A program made the position numbers and the translations under genes. Below the pieces are notes generated by a model. The model did no database searches and was not told the origin of the DNA. It saw only the letters and a program-made list of their open reading frames with translations. A stretch of 64,000 bases of DNA from CAZMGT01 sp964565895 (GTDB taxonomy: Bacteria > Armatimonadota > Zipacnadia > UBA1398 > CAZMGT01), in the NCBI GenBank assembly GCA_964565895.1, contig CAZMGT010000004.1:1-64000 (forward strand). The letters run 5' to 3'. This document shows, piece after piece, positions 26,719 to 35,091 of the stretch (its first letter is position 1; every line of letters begins with the position of its first letter).

Positions 26719-27099
26719 CTACTTCGCCGGGCAAGGGGGCTTTTGGGGCAGCTTTTGCATCTTCTTCACCCTAACGATGAACAGCTTGTCGCCCTTCTCG
26801 GTGTAGCAGACGACCACGGGGTCGTTTACCTTAAGCTGCTTGAGCTGCTCTTTAATCGCCGACGCGTTTTTCGCGGCCTCGTCGACCCAGAACGTCCACA
26901 CCTTCCCGCCGCTGCACTTGACTTTGATCAGCTTACACTGCGGGCAGATGAAGGTAACCGTGCCCACGAGCTTTTTGAGCTGGGCTTTAGCGGGGGCTGG
27001 CTGCTTGCCGCACTGGGCGAGCTCGCCCGCGGCAACCGCACCCGCAAACACCGCACAGAGAACGACCAGAGCGAGGATAACCGGCAGACGTCTGCTCAT
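26719..27099 (-). CDS. Small secreted protein of unknown function
   Basis: I chose ATG 27099, with AGGGAGAG just upstream, over a longer frame, because it gives a clean signal peptide (MSRRLPVILALVVLCAVFAG, then AVAAGE). The 126-residue product keeps CPQC near mature position 30, followed by a Lys-rich segment (KLIKVKCSGGKVWTFWVDEAA), then LKQLKVNDPVVVCYTEKGDKLFIVRV. The strand pattern suggests a small beta barrel, possibly OB-like. The LKxLKxNDxVxVxYT element is echoed by the secreted protein at 53373-53750. I recognise no named family. The cysteine pair could bind metal or form a disulphide. The gene is monocistronic, with its own terminator. Confidence 0.7.
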   Translation of the reverse strand: MSRRLPVILALVVLCAVFAGAVAAGELAQCGKQPAPAKAQLKKLVGTVTFICPQCKLIKVKCSGGKVWTFWVDEAAKNASAIKEQLKQLKVNDPVVVCYTEKGDKLFIVRVKKMQKLPQKPPCPAK

Positions 27100-27251
27100 C
27101 GGCTCTCCCTTCCCGACGGGTTTAAGTGGGACTTCTGGCGGCAAGGCCGCTGTCTGGAAAGGTTAGACGCATAGTTATCGTTTTTGTTTTCTTTATCTGC
27201 TAATTAGGGCGGTAGATCTGCACAAGCGCGTGCGCTACTCTATCTGACGAG

Positions 27252-29702
27252 ATGCACCCGAGGGACACAGTGTGGGCCAGGGCAGCAGCGGTGGCTCGCG
27301 CTGCGGCAGCCGCGGCGGGTGTGGCGCTGCTTGTGTTTTTTGCCGTTGCTGCGCTGCGCGCGGGGCGGACAACACACCTCCGCCAGCCCGGCCAGCGCGA
27401 GCTTGTCGTTTGGGTTCAAGCGCTGGGCGCGGGGATGAAAGCCGCCATTCGCGAGTTTGAGGCGCGCTCCGGCTATACGGTCATCGCCTCGATGTATGGC
27501 TCGGGGATGGACCCGCAGAAGCTCATGTGTGGGATCGCCGGGGGAAGCCCGCCAGATGTTATCTATCAGGACCGCTTTGCCGTAAGCGGCTGGGCGGCGC
27601 GCGACGCGTTTTATCCCCTCGATGCGCGCATTGCCCAAAGCGAGGTTATCAACCCCGAGGATTACTATCCCGCAGCGTGGGCCGAGGCGTGCTATCAAGG
27701 CCGGTGCTACGCCATTCCCATAAACTGCGACGACCGCGCGCTTTATTACAACAAAGACCACCTCGTGCGTGCGGGATTTGTGGACGAGCGCGGCGAGGCG
27801 CGGCCGCCGAAGACCTGGCGCGAGCTGCGCGAGTATGCCAAGGCGCTCAATGTCATTAACGAACGCGGAGAGATCGAGCGCTTGGGGTTTATCCCGAACT
27901 TTGGCAATAGCTGGCTTTACCTTTACGGCTGGCAAAACGGCGGGCGGTTTATGAGCCCCGATGGGACAAGGTGCACGCTGGACGACCCGCGCATCGTCGA
28001 GGCCCTGCAGTTTATGGTGGACATTTACGACGATTCGGGCGGCGTGGAGAAGGTAGATATGTTTCGCGCGGGGTTTGAGTCCGCGGAGAACGACCCGTTT
28101 CTCATCGGCAAGGTATCCATGAAGATCGACGGCAACTGGGCGCTGAACACGATCGCCGCCTATAACCCGGACTTGAACTTCGGCGTAGCGCCGGCGCCCG
28201 TGCCCGAGGGCCGGCCGTTTATCACGTGGAGCGGCGGGTGGAGCTGGGCCATTCCCCGCGGGGCGCGCGACCCCGACGGCGCCTGGGAGTTTATCGAGTG
28301 GATGTCGAGCATGGAGGCGAACAGGCTTATCGCCTCTGTCGACCAGCGCTTTGTTAACAGTCGCGGCTATCCCTTTATTCCCGGGCAGAACGCCAACGTG
28401 AAGATTAACGAGATGCTCGCGCGCGAGTTCGTCGAGCGCAGCGAGAACCTCACGGAGAACCTCAAGCAGGCATATCAGGTGTTTAAGTCGCTCATGCCTG
28501 TGGCCAAGTTTCGCCCGGTAACGCCGGTGGGCCAGAAGCTGTGGGACGAGCACGTGCGCGCGTTTGAGCTTGCCGTGCACCACGTTTATACGCCGCGCGA
28601 GGCGCTGCAGCGGGGGGCGGCGGAGGTTCAGGAGGAGCTGGAGCGGCTGCTGGGCAAGGTTGAGGGGCGGCCCCTGGATTGGCGCTGGCCGATGCTCATC
28701 TTCGCCATCCTGTTCGTCACCCCGCCCGTTGTGCTTTTGTATCGCGCGCAAAAGCGCAGCGCAAAAAGCATTTTCCGCGGCGAAAGCTTGGCTGGGTTTT
28801 TGTTTGCCTCGCCCTGGCTTTTGGGGTTTTTGGTGTTTACCGCGGGGCCGATTTTCGTGTCCATTGTGTTTAGCTTCTGCCAATACGATGTGCTCCACCC
28901 CCCGCGCTTTGTGGGGCTGAAAAACTACGCCGACCTGCTCACCGTGCACATCTCGACCAACGGCTCGTGGTGGCCCGGCAACTGGACGATCTCCGCCGAG
29001 CAGCCGCTGTTTTGGAAGTCGCTTTATAACACGATGGTTATGATGATCGGCATCCCCATTAGCATGGCCGCGGGGTTGGGCGTGGCTTTGCTATTGAACA
29101 TGAAGGTCCGCGGGATGTCGCTCTATCGCACGGCGTACTATCTTCCGGCGATCGTCCCCATGGTGGCCAGCTCGATACTTTGGCTGTGGGTGTTAAACCC
29201 GACGAGCGGGCTGTTAAACTCCATCGCCGAGGTCCTGCACCTGCCCCAGCTTCCCTGGCTGACCGATCCCCGCTATTCCAAGGCCTCGCTGATCATTATG
29301 GGCCTGTGGGGCGCAGGGGCGGGGATGATCATTTGGCTCGCTGGGCTGCAGGGGATTCCTGAGACGCTTTATGAAGCGGCGAAGATCGACGGGGCGGGGC
29401 CGTGGGCGCGCTTTTGGTCGGTTACCGTGCCCATGCTTTCCCCGTACATCTTCTTCAACCTAATTATGGGGATCATTGGGACGATGCAGATCTTCACCCA
29501 GGCGTATATCATCACGCAGGGCGGGCCGGTGGACTCCACCCTGTTTTACGTCTACAACCTGTTTAACTACGCGTTTCGCTACTTTCACATGGGCCAGGCC
29601 TCGGCAATGGCCTGGATTTTGTTTTTGATTATTCTCGCGCTAACGCTCATTCAGCTTAAGGTCGCGCCGCGGTGGGTGCACTATGAGGTGGGAGAGCAGT
29701 AG
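27252..29702 (+). CDS. Fused extracellular sugar-binding protein and MalF-type ABC permease
   Basis: The 816-residue protein joins two transporter parts that are normally separate. Residues ~10-35 are a membrane anchor. Residues ~45-440 form a family 1 solute-binding protein (LVVWVQALGAGMKAAIREFE, GGSPPDVIYQDRF, YAIPINCDDRALYYNKD, FITWSGGWSWAIPRGA, WEFIEWMSS). After another hydrophobic helix near 480, residues ~515-810 form a MalF/UgpA-type permease with TM helices and the coupling segment EAAKIDGAGPWARFWSVTVPMLSP. It would form an importer with the MalG-type permease encoded next, overlapping by 20 bases. No ATPase subunit is present in the window. The substrate is probably a sugar or oligosaccharide. 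Confidence 0.88.
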   Translation: MHPRDTVWARAAAVARAAAAAAGVALLVFFAVAALRAGRTTHLRQPGQRELVVWVQALGAGMKAAIREFEARSGYTVIASMYGSGMDPQKLMCGIAGGSPPDVIYQDRFAVSGWAARDAFYPLDARIAQSEVINPEDYYPAAWAEACYQGRCYAIPINCDDRALYYNKDHLVRAGFVDERGEARPPKTWRELREYAKALNVINERGEIERLGFIPNFGNSWLYLYGWQNGGRFMSPDGTRCTLDDPRIVEALQFMVDIYDDSGGVEKVDMFRAGFESAENDPFLIGKVSMKIDGNWALNTIAAYNPDLNFGVAPAPVPEGRPFITWSGGWSWAIPRGARDPDGAWEFIEWMSSMEANRLIASVDQRFVNSRGYPFIPGQNANVKINEMLAREFVERSENLTENLKQAYQVFKSLMPVAKFRPVTPVGQKLWDEHVRAFELAVHHVYTPREALQRGAAEVQEELERLLGKVEGRPLDWRWPMLIFAILFVTPPVVLLYRAQKRSAKSIFRGESLAGFLFASPWLLGFLVFTAGPIFVSIVFSFCQYDVLHPPRFVGLKNYADLLTVHISTNGSWWPGNWTISAEQPLFWKSLYNTMVMMIGIPISMAAGLGVALLLNMKVRGMSLYRTAYYLPAIVPMVASSILWLWVLNPTSGLLNSIAEVLHLPQLPWLTDPRYSKASLIIMGLWGAGAGMIIWLAGLQGIPETLYEAAKIDGAGPWARFWSVTVPMLSPYIFFNLIMGIIGTMQIFTQAYIITQGGPVDSTLFYVYNLFNYAFRYFHMGQASAMAWILFLIILALTLIQLKVAPRWVHYEVGEQ

Positions 29703-31410
29703 CTTAGCGCTGCGCAAGCGCGTGTTGCGGCTTAGCCCGGGGGCGTGGCGGAAGCTCGCGGGCCGCGCCGCGGCGCATTTTGTGCTGTTGTGTGGTGTCG
29801 TTTTGTTCGGCTTTCCGTTTTACTGGTTGCTGTCCACAAGTGTTAAAGAAGACGAAGAGATTTTCGCCGACCCCCCGAAGTGGATTCCCTCGATGCCGCG
29901 CGAGGTGCCCGTCTCGCCGTATATCGCCGCGGAGGAGTTTCCCCAGCCGCAGCCTCCCCCAGGGGCAAGCGCGCGCACCTGGGCCAAGCTGTGGCCGAAG
30001 ATCGAGGGCGAGATCTGGCGCCGCGTGCGCGAGCGCTGGCCCGCGGAGGTGGGCAGATTCGCCGAGGATGAGGTGCGCGGCGCGCTGGTTGCTGGGCTGT
30101 GGCACACCATTGCCGTAACTCTCCCCGAAGCTCAAGCGGAGGAGCGGCTGCGCAACTTCTCCTCGCTGCTCGACCGCTACATCTCTCAGTCGAACTTCCG
30201 CAAGGTGTGGCGGAGGATCTATCGTTCGCTGGAGATTCGCGACCCCGTGGTGCAGGACGTGGGGTTTGTGGACCACCCCCTGGCGCGTCGGCCGCTGTCG
30301 TTCGACGCCTGGCGGGCGAAGGCGGGCGCGCTTTCGCTCGAGCGCCGGGCGGGTGGTGTGGAGAAGCCCTCGCTCGTGTTCCACTACGACTTTCGGCGCG
30401 ACGGCGAGGTGTGGGCCACCGCGGAGTTCCCCCTGCCCATTGCCAAAGGCGAGTTTAAGCGGTTTACCCTTCCCCTGCGCAGCGACAAGTCGTGGCATCG
30501 GGTGGACATCGAGCTCGACGTGGGCGGCGATATCTATCGCTCCGCGGAAAGCTTTGTGCTCTATGCCGACCTGTGGCAAGAGGTCGCCTGGCAAATGCCC
30601 GAGGCGAAGGGCGGGCGGACGCTGTTTCGCGACTACGTTCCGCTTAGGCTTGTCCGCCGGGCGAAGGTGGGGCACGACAAGCTGCGCGTGAAGCTCGTCG
30701 TTCGGCGCAGCTCGCGCTTGCGCGTGGCGTATGAGAAGGCGGCGCGGAACTATCGCGCGGCGCTAAACTTCATTCCCCTCGGCTGTTATTTGTGGAACAC
30801 GATTATTTTGGTTGTGCTTAACGTTTGCGGGCAGCTTTTCTCGTGCAGCCTGGTCGCCTACTCGTTCGCGCGGCTGCGCTGGCCTGGGCGCGATGGGCTG
30901 TTTGCCCTGCTCTTGGCGACGATGATGCTCCCCGGGCAGGTAACGATGATCCCCGTGTTTTTAATCTACCGCGCGCTCGGTTGGTATAACACTCTGCAGC
31001 CGCTGTGGGTGGGCTCGCTGTTTGGCAGCGCGTTTTTCATCTTTATGCTTCGGCAGTTTATGCGCACCATTCCCCTGGACCTTGAAGATGCGGCGAAGAT
31101 CGACGGCTGCAGTTTCTTCGGGCTATATTGGCGCATCGTTTTGCCGCTCATGAAGCCCGCGCTCGCTGCGGTAGCTATCTTTACGTTTATGGGGACGTGG
31201 AACGAGTTTATGGGGCCGTTGATCTACCTCAACGATCAGCGGCTTTATCCCCTTTCCCTGGGGCTTTATCAATTTCGCATTGAGCACGGGACGGACTTCG
31301 GGATGCTCATGTCTGCCTCGACGATTATGACCCTGCCCGTGGTTTTTGTGTTTTTCCTCGCGCAAAAGCACTTTATCCAAGGTGTAACGCTAACGGGGAT
31401 GAAGGGCTGA
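29683..31410 (+). CDS. MalG-type ABC sugar permease with large extracytoplasmic insertion
   Basis: The 575-residue protein starts inside the end of the fusion gene. Typical MalG-type permeases are near 280 residues. The extra ~280 residues lie between the first transmembrane helix (HFVLLCGVVLFGFPFYWLLS, about residues 28-48) and the remaining helices from about residue 365 onward. The insertion has a helical first part and a beta-sandwich-like second part (LVFHYDFRRDGEVWATAEFPL, HRVDIELDVGGD). The conserved coupling loop DLEDAAKIDGCSFFGLYWRIVLP is intact near 465. It is the second membrane subunit of the importer, and the insertion presumably sits on the outer face, where it could contact the tethered binding domain of its partner. 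Confidence 0.88.
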   Translation: MRWESSSLALRKRVLRLSPGAWRKLAGRAAAHFVLLCGVVLFGFPFYWLLSTSVKEDEEIFADPPKWIPSMPREVPVSPYIAAEEFPQPQPPPGASARTWAKLWPKIEGEIWRRVRERWPAEVGRFAEDEVRGALVAGLWHTIAVTLPEAQAEERLRNFSSLLDRYISQSNFRKVWRRIYRSLEIRDPVVQDVGFVDHPLARRPLSFDAWRAKAGALSLERRAGGVEKPSLVFHYDFRRDGEVWATAEFPLPIAKGEFKRFTLPLRSDKSWHRVDIELDVGGDIYRSAESFVLYADLWQEVAWQMPEAKGGRTLFRDYVPLRLVRRAKVGHDKLRVKLVVRRSSRLRVAYEKAARNYRAALNFIPLGCYLWNTIILVVLNVCGQLFSCSLVAYSFARLRWPGRDGLFALLLATMMLPGQVTMIPVFLIYRALGWYNTLQPLWVGSLFGSAFFIFMLRQFMRTIPLDLEDAAKIDGCSFFGLYWRIVLPLMKPALAAVAIFTFMGTWNEFMGPLIYLNDQRLYPLSLGLYQFRIEHGTDFGMLMSASTIMTLPVVFVFFLAQKHFIQGVTLTGMKG

Positions 31411-31439
31411 CCCTCTCCGCGCGGTGTTCGCTGGCTGGG

Positions 31440-33173
31440 CTACTTTTCGCCTTCCTTTTGGCCCGGGCGGCGGATTTCGTGCCGGCCGCCGAAGCGATAG
31501 GGGTTTGTCGGGTCGAAGTGCGCGCGGGGGAGCTCCTCGCCGGCTTTCTTTTTCTCATGCTCGGCGATTACCCGTTCCAGCCTGTTAAACTGCACCTGCA
31601 AAAACGTTGGCCCGCCGGCGGCAGCTTCTTTGGGCGCGGAGAACTGCTCGCGCGCCTTGGCGAGCCACTTGCGCGCGTCGTCGTAGTTGGCCAGCTCGGT
31701 GTAGACCATAATTAGCTCAAACCACGGCGGCAGGTGCTCGGGGGTGGTGTTGATCGCCTGTTCGAGCACGGCCGCGGCTTCTTCGAGCGCCCCTGCGGCG
31801 CGCAACGCCTTCGCCTTCCCGTGGAGGCAGAGGGTTTTGTCAATCGGCCGGGCGTCTTGCCCGAGGACGTCGAGCGCTTGGTTGTAGTAGTCCAGGGCGT
31901 CGCGCGGGTTGCCCCGCAGGCGCACCACTTCGCCCAGCTCATACCACGCCTGCCACCATTTGGGGTTTACCGTGGTTGCCACGATAAGGTCTTTAACGGC
32001 GCTGTCGAACTCCTGATTGGCGAGCTCCTCCTCGCCGCGGGCGGCATCGTCGCGGGCGCGCTCCTTAAAGATTAGCGCGCGCTGGTAGCGCGCTTCGGCG
32101 TGCATTTCGTCGCGCTCGATAGCCGCGGTAAACTCGTTAAGCGCCATTTCGTTGGGGCGTTGGGTTTCCACGCGGCGGCGGAGCCAGGCCAAGCCGCGGA
32201 TGTAGTGCGTCTCCGCGTCGTCGAGGTCGTTGGCCACGAGGTCTAAGAGCAGTCCGTCGGCGAGCTCGGGATAGCCGATGAGCAGATAGCAGCGGGCGGC
32301 GTTGTGCGTGGCCTCGCGCAGGTTATTTTTGTCGCCCTTGGCCTTGTAGATGTCGCGCTGGAGGACGTAGGCCTCGGCCTCGGCGCGATATTCGCCCAAG
32401 CCCTGCAAAATGGCAATTGCCTGGTCGAGAAGCTTTAGCGCCTCGTCGGGGTTGGTGTCCATGAGCACGCCGGCCTTCTCGCGATACGTCTCGCCCTGCT
32501 TTGCCCTGGGGTCGCGGAACTGGGGGTCGAGCTCCTGGGCTTTTTGGAACTTGGCCAGCGCCTCGTCGTATTTCCTGCTCCGCAGATAGGCCAGCCCTTC
32601 GTAGTAAGCGAGATAAGCGGGGTTGCTCATTGTCGGAGAGCGCCGGGTGAGCTCGCGCAGGTTGGCCGTGTCCGAGGCGCCCAGTTGCACGGCGATTTTG
32701 TGCGCCAGGGCAGCTTCAAAACCCAACAGGTCAAGCGTGTTTCCGGCAAGGAGGATGTTTTGGATAACCTCAGGGCGGTCTACCGAAGTGTCGTAGATGC
32801 TCACCTGGGCCTCAAAGCGTGGGAACGCCGTGCTAACGGTAATCGCCAGCGCGTGCGTAAAGCCCAGCTTGCGCGCCGCGGCAAGCTCGCGCCCGAGCGA
32901 GCCGATGGGGAGCTTGTTTTCCGCGCACTCGCGCAGGAACTCCTCCGGCCCAGTAACGGAGAGGATGCTCACCGGGTTAAGCCGGCGGGGAAGGGCCTGC
33001 TCTGTGGCGAGGATTATTGCCAGGGTTTGAATGTCGCGCTGGCTGCTGCGCACGGGGAGAACGACGACGCGCTTGCGCAGCATCGTCGTCTGGCCCGAGG
33101 CGGGGAGGGCGGCAAGGAGCAGCGCTGCGCCTAGCAGACAAAGGGCCTTTGCCCAGGTGTGTCTTGCGCTCAT
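31440..33173 (-). CDS. Secreted tetratricopeptide-repeat protein
   Basis: The start ATG 33173 has GGAGGT about 7 bases upstream and begins a good signal peptide (HTWAKALCLLGAALLLAALPASGQ); a longer open frame into the neighbour is ignored. The 577-residue product has an N-terminal alpha/beta region (RKRVVVLPVRSSQRDIQTLAI, KLGFTHALAITV) resembling peptidoglycan/OmpA-partner type modules, then about eight TPR units from residue ~185 (NPAYLAYYEGLAYLRSRKYDEALAKFQKAQELDPQ and later copies), and a Lys/Pro-rich tail. It lies last in the minus-strand run dnaA-dnaN-recF-DUF721-GT4, but nothing in the sequence links it to replication. Its partner is unknown. Confidence 0.87.
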   Translation of the reverse strand: MSARHTWAKALCLLGAALLLAALPASGQTTMLRKRVVVLPVRSSQRDIQTLAIILATEQALPRRLNPVSILSVTGPEEFLRECAENKLPIGSLGRELAAARKLGFTHALAITVSTAFPRFEAQVSIYDTSVDRPEVIQNILLAGNTLDLLGFEAALAHKIAVQLGASDTANLRELTRRSPTMSNPAYLAYYEGLAYLRSRKYDEALAKFQKAQELDPQFRDPRAKQGETYREKAGVLMDTNPDEALKLLDQAIAILQGLGEYRAEAEAYVLQRDIYKAKGDKNNLREATHNAARCYLLIGYPELADGLLLDLVANDLDDAETHYIRGLAWLRRRVETQRPNEMALNEFTAAIERDEMHAEARYQRALIFKERARDDAARGEEELANQEFDSAVKDLIVATTVNPKWWQAWYELGEVVRLRGNPRDALDYYNQALDVLGQDARPIDKTLCLHGKAKALRAAGALEEAAAVLEQAINTTPEHLPPWFELIMVYTELANYDDARKWLAKAREQFSAPKEAAAGGPTFLQVQFNRLERVIAEHEKKKAGEELPRAHFDPTNPYRFGGRHEIRRPGQKEGEK

Positions 33174-33234
33174 GTCGGGACCTCCAGCTTGGCCGCGGCG
33201 AGGGCGAAAGCGACGCACTGACTGGGTTGGACGC

Positions 33235-34416
33235 CTAGCCCCCGCGGCGCGCCTTTTCAAGCACCTGATTGTATACCCCGCGGGTCCGTCTCGCAAGGAC
33301 GGCCCAGTCGTACTTCTGCGTTACGTCTAATGACGCGCGCTTTACGAGCTTCTTTGAATTCTCCGGCCACATAAGCACGTGGAGGATGGCCCAGCCCAGG
33401 CTCTCCGGGTCGCCGGGGTAGTGTTTTACTCCGTTTACGTCGTGCTCGACGATGCTCGAAAAACCGCCCACGTCGCTGACCACCACAGGCACGCCCGCGG
33501 CCATGGCCTCCAACGCGACGATGCCAAACGGCTCATATAGGCTGGGAAAGACGGCGACATCGGCGACGTGGTAGAGCTGAAGGAGCATCTCGTCGGGGAT
33601 AAAGCCGAGGAAGAAAAAGCGGTCGCTCAGGCCAAGCTCCGCCGCGCGCGCCTTATAAGGGTCGGCGCAGCCCCCGCCGGCGATGACGAACTTTGTGTTC
33701 GGCAGATAGCGCAGGACCTTCGGCGCAGCCTCGACGAGCAAATGCACGCCCTTCTCGTGCACCATGCGCCCCACGAAAAAGACGATCTTCTCCTCGTCCG
33801 CGGCGAACGAGCGGCGGAAGCTCGCGGGCACGCGCACGTTGCGAAAGCGCTTGGCATCTACCCCGTTGTAGATTACATGCAGCTTGTCTTCGGGCACGGA
33901 GAACAGGCGACGGACTTCCTCGCGCATGAACTCGCTGCACACGATGACCTGCCACGCCTCGTAGCACAGCCACCACTCAACGTTGCTGATATAGCGCTGC
34001 TGGTCGGTCCACAGGCCCTGGTTGCGGCCGTGTTCGGTAGCGTGGATGGTGGCCACGAGCGGGAGGCCCAAGCCGTGCTTTAGCGTCGCTCCGGCAAACG
34101 CCGTAAGCCAGTCGTGGGCGTGGATGAGGTCCGGCGGGGCGTGCTGGGCAAGCTCGATTGCTTTTGCGGCGATGGCGAAGTTTAGCTGGGCGATGTGTAG
34201 CTGGAAGTCGTAGGGGTGGACATGCTCCAGGGCGACGCGATGGATGGTGAGATGCGGCCCCTCGCTTTCCTGCGCCGGCAGGTCGCCAGCTTTTGCCGTG
34301 ATCACATGGATCTCGGTGTCCTCGTCGGCCATCGCGTGAACCAAGTCGTGCACGTGGCGAGCGATGCCTCCGACGATGTTTGGGGGGTACTCCCAGGAGA
34401 GCATAAACAGGCGCAT
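33235..34416 (-). CDS. Glycosyltransferase family 4 (GT-B, glycogen synthase-like)
   Basis: The 393-residue protein has a full GT-B fold. The N-terminal glycine-rich acceptor loop is MLSWEYPPNIVGGIARHVHDL, and the C-terminal donor domain has IVFFVGRMVHEKGVHLLVEA, FVIAGGGC and the family signature PSLYEPFGIVALEAMAAGVPVVV with the E-x7-E pair (residues ~305-320). The opening motif resembles glycogen/starch synthase-type GT4 enzymes, which use ADP- or UDP-glucose, but maltose-1-phosphate synthases and other glucosyltransferases look alike. No glycogen branching or pyrophosphorylase gene is nearby. It follows the DUF721 gene after 18 bases and could be cotranscribed with the replication genes. 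Confidence 0.9.
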   Translation of the reverse strand: MRLFMLSWEYPPNIVGGIARHVHDLVHAMADEDTEIHVITAKAGDLPAQESEGPHLTIHRVALEHVHPYDFQLHIAQLNFAIAAKAIELAQHAPPDLIHAHDWLTAFAGATLKHGLGLPLVATIHATEHGRNQGLWTDQQRYISNVEWWLCYEAWQVIVCSEFMREEVRRLFSVPEDKLHVIYNGVDAKRFRNVRVPASFRRSFAADEEKIVFFVGRMVHEKGVHLLVEAAPKVLRYLPNTKFVIAGGGCADPYKARAAELGLSDRFFFLGFIPDEMLLQLYHVADVAVFPSLYEPFGIVALEAMAAGVPVVVSDVGGFSSIVEHDVNGVKHYPGDPESLGWAILHVLMWPENSKKLVKRASLDVTQKYDWAVLARRTRGVYNQVLEKARRGG

Positions 34417-34434
34417 GGCGCAGGCCCCCGTGCG

Positions 34435-35085
34435 TTAGGTTAGCTTGTCCCGCGGGTGCCGCGCTTTGTCCACCACCTGGCAGGCGAGGCAGAGGGTGGA
34501 GCCATCCTTGTGCAGCGCGCCGCACCTCGTGCAGGGGCGGTAGCCGTGTTCGAGCTTCCACAGTTGTAACTTCTTTTCCTTAACAAGGGCTCGACGCACG
34601 GAGGCGGCGATTTCCGCATTGGCGATTGCCGAGACAAGCTGGTCGATCTCCGCCTCGTCCTCCGGGGAAAGTTGGATGTCGTCTACCTCGGTCTGGGGGA
34701 TCTCCTCGCCGGCAAACTCCAGTTGCTCGCGCCGCAGAGGGGGGCTGCCCTTCGGTTTTTTGCCGGGCTGGCGCGGCTGAAAGTGAATCTCGCGCACGAT
34801 CTCCGCCCCGAGGGCCTCGTTGAGCTTCCTGCGGATGTCCTCGCGCAGGTGGCTCACCGCCTGGGCCAGGGAGGCGTCCTCCTTCGTGGTCACGATAAGC
34901 ACGCCGCCCGAGCACCACAGGGCCTCGGTGTTGCGCGCGATGTATTCCCCCACGACATGCTCCCAAATAGCGCGCACGGAAGCCTCCTTGGCCTTGGTAA
35001 GCAGGCCGCGACTGCGCAGCAGCCGCTCGGCAACCTCGCCCAGCGACTGAAACCGCCCGCTGCGTTTGCGCACGTTGTCCTCCAT
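34435..35085 (-). CDS. DUF721/DciA-like protein with C-terminal zinc ribbon
   Basis: Residues ~10-100 of this 216-residue protein match DUF721 (SLGEVAERLLRSRGL, VRAIWEHVVGEYIARNTEAL, GVLIVTTKEDASLAQAVSHLREDIRRKLNEALG), the domain of DciA, the loader of the replicative helicase in bacteria without DnaC/DnaI. The gene sits 6 bases after recF in the dnaA-dnaN-recF run, a position common for dciA homologues. Unusual is the C-terminal tail: an acidic middle segment (DDIQLSPEDEAEIDQLVSAI) and a zinc ribbon with CTRCGALHKDGSTLCLAC. The ribbon could bind DNA or protein. Function as a helicase loader is inferred from domain and position. Confidence 0.85.
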   Translation of the reverse strand: MEDNVRKRSGRFQSLGEVAERLLRSRGLLTKAKEASVRAIWEHVVGEYIARNTEALWCSGGVLIVTTKEDASLAQAVSHLREDIRRKLNEALGAEIVREIHFQPRQPGKKPKGSPPLRREQLEFAGEEIPQTEVDDIQLSPEDEAEIDQLVSAIANAEIAASVRRALVKEKKLQLWKLEHGYRPCTRCGALHKDGSTLCLACQVVDKARHPRDKLT

Positions 35086-35091
35086 CCCGCG

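Noticed and set aside
27240..28949. Open frame of 569 codons on the minus strand
   Set aside because: It is antisense to the binding-protein/permease fusion, has no ribosome site or recognisable domain and is rich in His, Arg and Pro, as expected of GC-rich shadow frames.
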